64,000 bases of DNA from Haliclystus octoradiatus. Taxonomy: Eukaryota; Cnidaria; Staurozoa; Stauromedusae; Haliclystidae. The position numbers and the translations under genes were made by a program. The notes beneath the pieces are model-generated. The model ran no database searches and had not been told where the DNA came from. It saw only the letters and a list, made by a program, of their open reading frames with translations. Every line of letters starts with the position of its first letter. Within the stretch, counting starts at the first letter, position 1. Positions 48,401 through 60,400 of the stretch are shown in pieces. The DNA lies in NCBI GenBank assembly GCA_916610825.1, contig OU744446.1:37487833-37551832 (forward strand). The letters are read 5' to 3'.

Positions 48401-51400
48401 TACATTTCAAATTTTTTTCTGTGTTTTTATTGTGTTCATTTATTTGATGGTGTAAGATTTGATCATCTAAGCTTTATAATTACGTTGAAATATTGCTGAT
48501 GGAGTTACGAAAGTGGTGTCAAATAGCCCTTCAATAGCTTTTGAATAACAAAATTTTTCCGGGGGAGCATGCCCCCCGGACCCCCTAGATGACGGGGGTT
48601 CGCCCCTTTATTGTCCCCTTTCAGCACCAGTCAGATTTTCAGCTGGATCCGCCCCTGGTGGTAGAATGATGGTTTTGCAGTATTTAAAAAGATTTTAAAT
48701 GATTACAAAAGACACAGTATTATTTGTTTTATCAAACCCATTTTGTTTGCTGTTTAAATTAACTTTACACTATTCAAAACAAGATCGAATGATGAAAACA
48801 TTTGTTGAATGTTTAGGCCTACTTTTGAAAAGTATTATTCGAATTGTTGCTATTCGATTAGCATTTAATATACTATTAAAATCAGTAGACAGTTAACCAC
48901 AAAGGACCCTAATTCTCATTATAATTGGTTATTGAATTCCTCCATTAATTTCAACTTTTAAAATAATACTATCTTACAAATTGATTTTTTTAAGGGGCCC
49001 TTCAAAAACGAAGGGCCCTAAGCTGAAGCTTATTTAGCTTACGGGTTAATCCGGCGTTGGTCATTTACAAAATATCAAAATTGTCAAAACATCAAAAAAT
49101 GAGAAATGAGACTTGGGCAAGTCAACTAGCTTACCGTACCCGGTTTGCAGGGAATGATCAATCGATAAATCAGTTAAAAGAATTTAAATTTCAAAGATAG
49201 TCTGAAAGCTAGATTATTCCCTATCAAAGGTTAATCTGCAATCCCTGTTATACCAGTAACTTCAACAGATAGCTCTTACCGCCTTACCGGTTGGCAATCT
49301 TTCGGCCATGTAGGTAGTTTGAGTTGAGGATACTTTATTGTAAACCATGTGATTGCTTCGTCACATTGATTTCCACCCTCGGCACGTGTAACTTTGACCA
49401 ATTCCTTAGGGGTATTCGATGGTAACATGACCCAACGCTTATGTCCACAAGATAATGCATTCCATGCGCTAGTACCTAATGGGTCAATATGAATGCCGGT
49501 ACCTGACCGAGAAGGACCAAATACAAACCACCTAGAAGGGATTCAAAATCAACAAAACCATAAAAATAAAAATTAACAAATATGGTAACTAATCGAATTA
49601 GGCACTGTGTAGCTTTAAATTTCAAGGTGCATTTCGGCGGTTTTTCAGTAGAACGACAATAATCTAGATTAAAATGTCTAGTGAACTTCAGCACAGTTTT
49701 AGTACCCAATCACAGGGTCAGAAAATCAATTATATTTTCTTTTTTTCTTCAAATTAGAGAAATGATGAACATCTTAGAATATAAAAACATCTCAGGTGCA
49801 AGATGTCAAAAGGTTCTTCAATAACAAATCAGGGTTCTCAATGATAAAACGTTTATCGGACCCTGCACAGGGTATGTCTTACCCCTAAGTAATACGCCGC
49901 ACCTTTGAGAAAAGTACGGTGCATAACCTGGCAAAGTATGGCAATTCATTTTTGGGTCAACCCTAAATCGAAAGTACGGCTGATCGAGGCGTACCAAACT
50001 GAAAACAGCCGTACTGATAGGCCTACGCCTAGAAAAGCAGTTGAAGTATACGCCGTACTTTCGTGAGACCTTCCATTTCTCAAAAGACTCGGAATGTTTT
50101 TGCCATTTCCAAGGGGTTTCTGTTCGAATTTCTTATTGTTTCCCTGCCTGTTGCTAAGTAACCGTAGTTAGTAATTGCATCAGAACAATAGCAGTGGTGT
50201 AGTATTATGTTTTAGATTATGAATAAATGAATCAACCATGTTGTGATCACATAGAATTTTGAGTATTCTTAGCCATTTATTTATTTTATCGAAAGAAAAT
50301 CTGTCTATAATAGTTATTGTTTTTGATCACTTTAAATATGAAAAATATATTAACAATGAAAATAATATAATCTTGAACATCGTGTTTGTATCATATATTT
50401 TAGTACCGTAGTTTCATAATTACGCGAATGTCGACAAATAATAATTTGCATTAAAAGCTTTGAACATTACGAATTAAAAAGTGTTCCTATTACGGATTCT
50501 CAGAACAGAACGTCACAGCGTATAACCCACTTTTGTAACTTAACGTAACGTCGTACCAAAAAGCGTTCGTAAGGCTCATGAAAATATGGCGTATAACCTA
50601 GGGGTTAGTGTCTGAACAGTTGTTACAAATCGTTATCGTACCTATAAGGTGGCCTTCGTCGCTCACCGGAATATCTGAATAAATCATCAGCAAAGAAACG
50701 AGGACTTTCATAATCTTCAAGCAGTTTCTTTTTCTTTGCATGCTAAGAAAAAAAAGATTATGAAAGGTTCACTTCATTAGAAGTAGAGGTCTGCGAATCC
50801 AATCAGAGTCCGATTTGATCGGATTTTTGTCGGATTCAGATCACTTTTTTATCGGACCGTTCTGCTCCTCGAAAGTTCGGATTGAATTTTGATATTACTT
50901 GATAATTATGCCATAATATTTATTCATTAAATAAATTTATGGTTCGTAGTTCATGAACTTTATTCTACTTCAATCACATTCACGTAGACGATGAAAACAC
51001 AAACAAAACCTTTTCCATGAATGCAACAAATGTGAGCAAGAAACATCGAATTCAACTTAACTATCTTTACATAAATTTTAAAAGATTTTGAATTTATAAA
51101 TACAACAGTTTGTTCGCTCAGAGATTAGTTTACAGAATTCATGTGATTCATTCAACGCGCATAAAGGATTAAAAACTCCAACTATCGTGGATGCTGGTTA
51201 TCAATTTGTTATTAAAGACATATGTTGATTTAATATAATGAACTAAAATATGTGAATGTTTGGTTAAATTATATGGCTTAAACATACCGGTATAAATTAA
51301 AAACATGCCATATTATCTATTAATGTTATTGGCTCAATTAGTTTTGTAATTTCTTTGTGACTTTCATCTAAAATTTCAGTGCAGTGTCAGCCATGCAATG

Positions 51401-54400
51401 ACTTTAATTTCCTTTTTTAATTAGTCAGTAAGCTCTACCCTTGCAAAAAAAAGTTCATGAGCTCATGAACGTGAGCTTCAAGAACTGTTCATGAACTTTT
51501 GGGCAATTTCACGTTCATGAACCAGTCATGAACCAGTTCTTCAAGTGTTCATAAACTCATTGTGACTGTTCATGAACCAACAACAAATGTTCATGAACTG
51601 TTCGTGAAGTTCATGAACTCATGGATTTTTTTTGCAGGGGTACTCAGTAGCCTTTGCTTTTTTATATTATAGTGGTCTCTGTGAGCAGGAAACAGTCCTT
51701 ATTTACAGGTTAATTTAAAAATCTTACATCTCCAAACGATCCATCAAATATATACAATGGGGAGTCGTCTTTTTGAGTTTCAATGTATTCAACAAAATAT
51801 TTCATTTTCATTTTGACTGAATAACCATCGTTATCTTCACCAACTTTGAATTTTTGATTTCTGTATTTCTTTACAAGTCTCTACAAATGTAAAAATTTAC
51901 ATATCTATAACATTTATAAGAAAGAAGATGAACGTTACAAATTAATGCTGCATCAGATCATAGTTTATCGATATGGACTGGTTAGGAAAGCTTTCGCCGA
52001 GAACAATAGGGTCATTGTTCGATGTTCAAAATATGGTCACGTGATCTCCACGTTGCATCGATTTTTGACGACTTGACTCAGAATTTCATTTCATTTCGTC
52101 GAGTTGCAATGGCTGCTAGTAATAATATTAACGTCATTTCTGTCGAGTATTCTGCCTCTGAATCTCTCGAATTAGCTGAGGTTATTATGGAAAACGAAGA
52201 CTTATGTTTAGATATCAATTTTGTTTCTAATGAAGACGTGGATGAAATGATTGGACTGATGGAATTTTGTTGTGATGTTTGTTCAAAAGTTTGTAAATCA
52301 AAAGCTGGCTTGAGTATTCACAAGGGAAGGATGCACAACGCTGATGATTTAAACTGTTCAATGCCTCAATTTTCTGATGAAGATGCTATTAACATTTGCA
52401 AGATTGTTAATGAGAAGTTGACTGCAGAAAATATATTTCCGTTATCGGTACTGGAATCCCTTCCTCGTGCTATACCTTCGGAATTACGTTTACAATTGAA
52501 CAGCCTTCTGTCGATGTTTGGCAAACGAAGGAACGTGGAAATATTTTACTCTAAATTAACAAAAACTGTTATTTCGAAAGGATCACTGTTTTACCCAGAA
52601 GAGAATGTCGCTGCTGTTAATTTATTTTTGATGAGACTTGCACCCGAGTTGGTTGCTTTTGTCAAACGAAATAACGATTCAGTTATTAGCAATTTATCAA
52701 CCGATGTTGTAAATATTAAAGAAGAGGAAAAAGGGCCTATGGCTTTCATTACTGGAGCTGTTTTATCTAAATTGTTTAAACGGGCGATGTTTGGTACTGG
52801 TCGTGGTAGACCATGGCAGAGCGAAATAGAACACCTTTTCTCGAATACCCTCAGAGTGGCTACAGACAGTAATGAATACATATCTTCTCTTGATAGAGGT
52901 AGTTTGTGGAATCCTCATCCTAAGCTGATAGACATTGTCCAAATCGTGGAAACAAAATTTAGACAAGTGGTCGGAAAGCAAATTAAAATTATCCCAACTG
53001 AAGAGTTACTTATGGCAAGTTTGGGAGATTTTAATATAAATTCGTTGTGGAGCTCGTTACTTGTGTGTCATGATGGCGAAATACCCAAAGAATGCGGTGA
53101 GCTTTGCCTTCGTAATATTGTTAAAATGTATCTAACTGTACGTAGTTTCTCTCACACAAAAGACATCTGTAAAAAATATCAGCTACAACAGCACATAGAT
53201 AAGAGACAGAAAGCTTTAAGAAAAACTCTTTCAACTAATTTATAAATTTTAACACAAAGGCTTATTAAACACTTATTAAAAAATCGTTAGTTATCATATA
53301 TTACTATAATTATCTACAGTGTGTTTTGATAATTTAAGCAAAAATGAGTTCGTAAGTTCTAAAATATCAAGATTATCTAGTATCTATTGACTTCGCTGTT
53401 TAATGATTTTATTTATTTATTTTTTTTGGTAATGGGGCATCTGATACTGTGGCCCATTTAGACGTGTGCTTTCCCCTTGTATTTCCCTGTGGTGCTATGG
53501 TACGCTGCATGTTTATAATTTGGTCATTGTATCCAAATTCATTTGCCAGAGGGTTGTCTGATCTCCTTCCATGGCTACGCTGGTACCCAAAATACTCCTC
53601 AAGTACGTCTTGCATAAATCGCTCAGTGAGCACATAATTAAATCCACTTTTCAATAAGAATGGAACCAACTCAACAGTTGAATTCACTGTGATTTGGTAT
53701 CCTTCAAATGTTTGCTGGGAAATGAACATTCTACTCTGCTCGTCCTTTGTATATTTCCCTGGCCTGCTTGATATAGATTTTTTCCAATTTACAAAGTAGG
53801 CAAGAAATTCGTTTTTCATCCATTTCAGTCTAGGGTCATCAACAGATGTATAAGGTGCTACATTTGTATTTCTTGTTCGAATGTGTTCTGTTGTAGACCT
53901 TACATTGCACATATCGAAAAAATCGTTCACTAAGGAGCATAGAGTAGCTGTCTGATGTGCTTCACCTCCTGGGTGATAATGACGTAGAGCCAATGCCATA
54001 GATTTGCTAAGGACTTGTATAGCAAAGGAGACCCGCATTTTGCCGAACGATGATACATTTATGTGGTCAGGTCCTATTTTATTCAAGCGGTGGAGACAAT
54101 TTTCGCTGTCACTGTAATAAGCTTTGGCAATGTGGCTCCATAAAATTGACTTTTTATCATTCCACATTAGCCTGGTAGATTTAACAGAAAACCCGGATGA
54201 GAGCAGGCAATTTCTTGTGGTCTTAATGAGATGGGGTACATCTGCTATGAAATAGATTTTCCTGCTTACATCTGCAAGGTTAACTGTAAAATATATTGGC
54301 TGAGTACTTTCAATTTGTTCATCAGTGGCTGGATAAATTTGCAGATGCTGGTGCATTTTAAAAAATTTCCTGTTTTGTGATGCACCATCGCAGACTGCAA

Positions 54401-57400
54401 AAACCACTTTTAGGCTGATTGCCAGCTCTAGAGTAAACAGAACCTGCCAGAATAGTGGCCATAGCTGGAATGATGTGCCACCAGTTGAACCTGTCAAATG
54501 GTAGCTCACAACTGCTTTTAAACTGGTACATAAACCCCTCACCATAAATACCAGGGCATGTGTTGCAAATTCATGAACATCGGTAAATGAGGCATAATCA
54601 ACAGCAGGATCGCCAAGATCAACATATCCCACAACATCTCCTGTGTGTTTATTAAATACAAGACCACAGCTTATCTTCATCTCATCAAATAATATTCCAA
54701 CATATCTAAAAATAGAAATCAGTAAATTAGTAATTGAATAAAGCTTGAACACTACCTCTACACGGCAACCACCTGTAAGTAGTGGTCAATTTGAAAGTAA
54801 TTTGCAATTCTGTAATATCCCAAATGGCAATGTTCTTTTCTATTGAATAATTGACTCCACTGGTTTAGGACCCTGTCTATAGTGTTCAATGTAGATCTAA
54901 TAATTGGCTGTTTACACAGGTTACATTTCAATATCAGACAGTTTTGCTTCAGTGCTTTATTTTAAGTAGCTTATATGTGTTATGCTAATGTTGAGTGTAT
55001 GAATCTGTTTTATCAATTAAAAGTAACAAAAACTAAAATACCTTTCGGTCCCTGTGTATTCTGCTGTCATTGATTTCAGTTTTTCAACATTTTCTCTGAT
55101 TATACCTGGGCGTGCTTTGAAGGTATGTTTGTAGTTTCGGAGGCATCTCTGGCTTGGTAGAATAAGTACTTCAGACAACTCGTCTTAAGCAGAGGAACTT
55201 TTTGCCTGAATTGACAAGCAGAACCTTATGAATTGTGGATGATATCGTCTTCCCTTGGTTGATGTCTCTGTCAGACGTTTCTGTTCTTCCCATACCAATT
55301 TCATATGAGGGGACATCTGGTAATTGGTACTCCCTACAATGTTCATCAAGTCTCTTTGCAGGTTTTCGTCAACGTCAACGCCCCTTTTCTCAATGTAAGT
55401 TCTTAATTTTGTCAACTCTTCCTTCAATTGATTGCATTGTAATCTGTTGGCTTTGACTGTGGCAACAAGCTTTGGTGTCCCACATGCAGATAATGGGGCT
55501 TTATTCTTGGCTGGTTGCGAATTTGTAATATTACTGTTCTTATTTTGATGTAATGCGTTTATATGAAAATTAGCCACTCTACTGCATTCTGCACAATAAT
55601 TTTTACCTGTTTCATTTAATATAAGAATTTTGCAATCTGTACTGCGTAAAATAGAACTTGATGAAAATGGTGGCTGTTCAACATCCATGACTGGGCACAC
55701 TGATACATGGTGCATAGTAGTATTCCTGCAGGAAAATTCTGTTGGCAATCCAGTACATATTTTAGATTTAAATAAAACACACAGGATTGATCTTAATGTA
55801 AATGTATTAATGTCCAATTGGGGAACAGGGGGAATTCTCCAGCCATAATAAAAACATATCATGAACAAATTCTGAGATATCAGCACTAAAAACTTTGAAA
55901 TGGACATCTCACTATCATCATAGAAAATTTTTACTTGTACATCTGTAATGTTCACCTTCCATGGATCCAGGTTCATTTTATTTACACTGTTCTTGAATCC
56001 TGAGAATATATCAGCTTGACTGGTTTCTATTGGCAACCTCTCCAATAATCTTCTACGGGGGACAGCCCCATTCGTGCTATCACGTTGTTCCGATGGTCTA
56101 ATTGGTAAATTCCTTGTCGGGATACTGCCTGTTCTCAGCATTTTACGTTTCGTATATATATCAATGTCCTCAGGGTCAAAATGTAGTTCACATAAATGGA
56201 AGCTATTATCGTCAAATTGTCGCTGTAAATGAACATCTACCACACGTGTCCGACGAATGATTTCGATCCACTCACCCCGTGCTTTCGTTTTCTTATCAAT
56301 TGTGAACTCACCATCATTTTTTCGGCAAGTCGGTATTTGAAAAAAGGATATTTTTTTAGTAGGATTATCACGACGAACATCACCTGTATGATTACTGCAT
56401 CCATAAAAGCCACAATTATTTCCAGGCATAGTTGCTATAACAATATGATATCTGCACAGTACTCATGCAGTACTGCACATGCTGAACATACTTTTGCGAC
56501 TGTAATGTATATAACAAATTTCTATCAAAAGCAATGCATCAGGTTTTCAATTTCAATCCGGAAACGTTATTTGCAATAATCAGTTAATAATAGATACGTA
56601 TCGATAAACAGTACTTCATCAGTTAGCATTTTTTACAAATAAAATATACACGTGTCACATCTCCCGCTATTATATCAAGTCCGAAGGCAATTCCGCAATC
56701 AACGCGCGACCAAGTATAATAGAAACAACGCTTGGTAAGAAAAAAAATTATCGCTGGAAGATATTATTATAGCTTAAACATTGATTCGATTATCAAAGAA
56801 ACACAAAAAATACCAAAGTTCATTATAGAAACGTCCACCAACATGATTGTAGAATGTTACATTGAAGCGCCCATGGCCTTGTCTAAAAATATCTGTTTAC
56901 ATAATCGATGCAACCTGGACATCACGTGATCACGAGCCGGCTAGACAATAACATTTGCGGTGACAGACAATAGCTTTCCTAACCAGTCTAATCGATAAAC
57001 TATGATCAGATCTAAACATATAAAAGAGACAGTTGCTTCAAACGTATGTACGCTAAGAACTCTCCAGAATATACATCAAAATACACTAGAGTAGTAGCCA
57101 GTGTCCGAGAAAAGGTTTAGCATTCCCGAATCTTGAAAAAATATTGCCAATTTTCTTCTGAATTTTTTGTTGAGGTTTGGCCTATAAATCAGAAAATTAT
57201 CAATTTTCTTCTGAATTTGCTCTAGCCTTCCGGGATCTAGGATCCCAGGATCCCCACTTTTGTCGGACCTATCCTATAGTAGTAGCCTATCATTTTATCA
57301 CCGTGTTTTGATCAATGTTTATATTTAGCATGCTTTTTCATTTTCATTTTAATTCTTCCTATAGAAAGGGAATGCATCTTTTTACTTTGCGTCTTCACAT

Positions 57401-60400
57401 GATAACTTACAATTGTTTACAAAAAATATTATATAACATCCATAAGAACATTAAAATCAATTCCTCAGAGACGGTCTTATCAAAGGTTCAGCATTCTGGA
57501 ATCCTAGAGGTATTTTCTACATTTCCTTCTCATTTTTGTTGTTGATGTTTGACCAACAAATCATAAAAATATCAATTATTTTCTTCTGAACTTCCTTTAA
57601 CCTTCCGGAATGTAGGATTGCAGGATTCCCACTTTCATCAAATCCTGCCCTCAGATCTTTAAGATTTCTGTATGTCAAACCTACTCAAAGTTACTTGTAG
57701 TTGGCATGTAACAACAATGATTTTACTGGTCTGATAGAATAGAAAGTACAGCTTACCTCAACAGTCCATTTTTTATTAGCCATCCAATGATCTTGTGTAT
57801 GTGTTAGAACAACAGGGACCCTTGGCTTTTCAAATCTCTCCATGAACTCAAGATGGGATATAGCACGACAATCCACTCTTTCAACGTCATCTTGAAATTG
57901 ACCATTCACATTAAATCTCTTTGCATGGCCTAGTTTCGTCCATCCATCATCTCCTTTTAGCTCTATAAAAATAAATAAATTAATATTTGAGAAACAAACT
58001 ATTATGATACAGTTTTCACGTTGATACAGTATCTCATTTCACATTAAAGGCTAATCTATATATATAAACGTCAAAGTCCGTGTGTGTGTGTGTGTGTGTG
58101 TATGCGTGCTGGATTTGTTTTTCGGTTTTCTCTGTCAGCTGTTACGTAAAAATTTCGAAAAACATATCATTAGAATCAATGTTATCCCGCGAGTTTAATG
58201 ACACTAAATTAGTTTTTTATATGCCATTCCCTATTTCCTGCATCGAAAGAAAACATATCTTTATTTTGTAATCCAACTTTGCGCGACAACAACAAAGCAA
58301 TTTGTCCTTCTCAATTTCACACGCATCATTGACCATTCTCTATTGTTCACGCAATTATTCTATTGTTCTATTGATGAAATCTGTCAATCAAATTCTAAAT
58401 CTAAGTAACGAAGACGTGCAGTCTTCAAAATGAATTGATCAACCCAGCAGCGCGGGTCACTCATTGCTAGTATACTTATATTTATTTGATATAATCAATG
58501 GATAACCTGTGTTGCTAGGGTAATTGACATAATTAACAGGTAGGTTAACAAGCCATAATAAGTGTTCATTGTTCAATGTGTTTCAATTATGTCTTCTTGA
58601 AATTATGCAACCCAATGATGTTGAGAATGAATGTCGGTATTATCTCATAGTTTCCTCTGCACTGTTTCACTCCTTTAGGAGTTAGGGTTAGGGTTAGGTC
58701 AATATCACGTGATATAGCCTGGTCGTGTTCATTTACTAATGTGTAACCGTTGCTCTCATCCATCACAGCTCGATAGCTACAATGGTGGCTAGGCAACTTG
58801 ATCGTTCTAAATAACTTTTTGATTTAATTTCGTTTCTCAACAAACTGTAAGGTTGGAAATGGTTGTTATACGCATGCGTTTCCAAATAGCGATGTGACCC
58901 ATGAAACAGTAAAGATAGACCCTGATGTGACCGATGTTGACTATGAACTGATGCCGACCAAGAATGAAGGCCCTAAAAAAAGTTCAGTTGAAACAGTATA
59001 TTTTCTTTTGTTAAAATAAAGCAAAAAAAAACACACACAGACTTTTGGATAAATAGGATAGTTTGCTAGATAGGTGTAAATCAAGCAGGGATGTTAGTAA
59101 CGATTACAAAAGTAACGATGTTACTTGTAATCGTTACTTTTTAGTAACTTCTACTTGTAACTAGTTACTTTTCTGTAAAAGTAACTTCTACTTGTAACTA
59201 GTTACATTTAGGATTAAAAATAAAGTAACGATTACTCGTTACTTCTTCACTACATTTTCGCTTTTCTTCCGTTACTTTTTTCACAATAGAGTGCTGAAAG
59301 TTAGCAGCTTCTCGATCGCAATTGTGTTTTGCTTAATCAAAATCTTTTGTTCCTATTGTTACCATCCAAGAACAATAAAACACAAACAAATGTTTTCTGC
59401 AACTGCAGGAAGTCTTGTCATTAATTTGGATGTCAAAAAAATTACATTCGGGGATGTAAACATTCTGTTTTTCTGAGTTTATAATATTCAAGTGATTCAA
59501 CGAGCGTTTTATGTCTGACTTGTCTGTTCGATCAATTAATTGTCATAGCAACCAAGCCTGAAATAGAACTAATGGCGCGTAACTTGAGATTTCTTTGTTA
59601 TGATAATTAGGGGGATCGAATAACTAGACCACTCATTCAAACACGCTAAAGGAATCGCTGTGAATTATTCGTCGGGTGTTTGTTTTGGTATTTATTATTT
59701 TCTAAAAGAGCATTTGATTTGATAAATTAACAAATTAAAATACATAAATATTACTTCAATATTTCATATATATCTCATTGCTTCTGTTGGATATTTTTAG
59801 ATTTATTTAGAAAAAGTAACGGAAAAAGTAACTGTAACTAGTTACTTTCGAATTGAAAGTAACTTGTAACTAGTAACCGTTACTTTTTCTGAAATGTAAC
59901 GTTTGAAAGTAACTAGTTACTTTCTCGTCCAAGTAACGGTAACTGTAACTAATTACTTTTCAAAAGTAACTTTAACATCCCTGAAATCAAGGGCCTTTTA
60001 TATCGATAGTTTTATTTGCCTTGAAATGTAGCAACGCATGCGTAATGTGTACATGCAAACATTTACAAACACAAATAGTGATAATAAATGAATAGTATCC
60101 CTATCAGGGCTTGAACTAGCATGCCCTCCGCACTTGTCAGAGGAGGATTAGCTCAGATGACAGAGCAACCAAGCTTCAGATCCCCTTAAGGTCAACTCAG
60201 CCTTGACTTTATGTGAAATATCAAATGAGTACCACCTGAGGATGGCGGATGGAATGGTCCAGAGGAAATTGCATTGTAAGTAGCTGCGGCGCATCGTTGC
60301 GCATTGACAATCGAGACCTATCTGCCATGAAATCTGTTGAAATTGATCTGCATGGTCGCAGCTGAGATCAACAAGGAGCGTTTAAAATCATTGCTCTCAG

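Larger units (their letters stand above)
51959..57004. mobile_element. 5.05-kb P-element-superfamily transposon with two genes
   Basis: Both ends start CATAGTTTATCGAT in inverted orientation, and the match continues through ACTGGTTAGGAAAGCT (about 35 bp). A second, subterminal inverted repeat, 26 of 29 bases identical, lies at 52035-52063 and 56903-56931 and contains TCACGTGAT and GTTGCATCGATT. The element is bounded by ATCAGAT at 51952-51958 and 57005-57011. This 7-bp repeat is close to the 8-bp duplications of P elements; one flanking base may have changed. It carries a THAP-domain transposase (minus) and a C2H2 zinc-finger ORF (plus), convergent with 163 bp between their stops. It lies in JMJD6 intron 2. 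Confidence 0.93.

Noticed and set aside
52591..52881. Minus-strand frames across the zinc-finger ORF
   Set aside because: They are shadows of the 407-codon plus-strand frame, without family features.
55185..55187. Stop codon as programmed readthrough or recoding
   Set aside because: No supporting context can be judged by eye. A simple inactivating mutation in a transposon copy is more likely.
58080..58102. CRISPR-like or other array
   Set aside because: It is a simple GT microsatellite. No spaced repeats of array type occur anywhere, and the DNA is animal.
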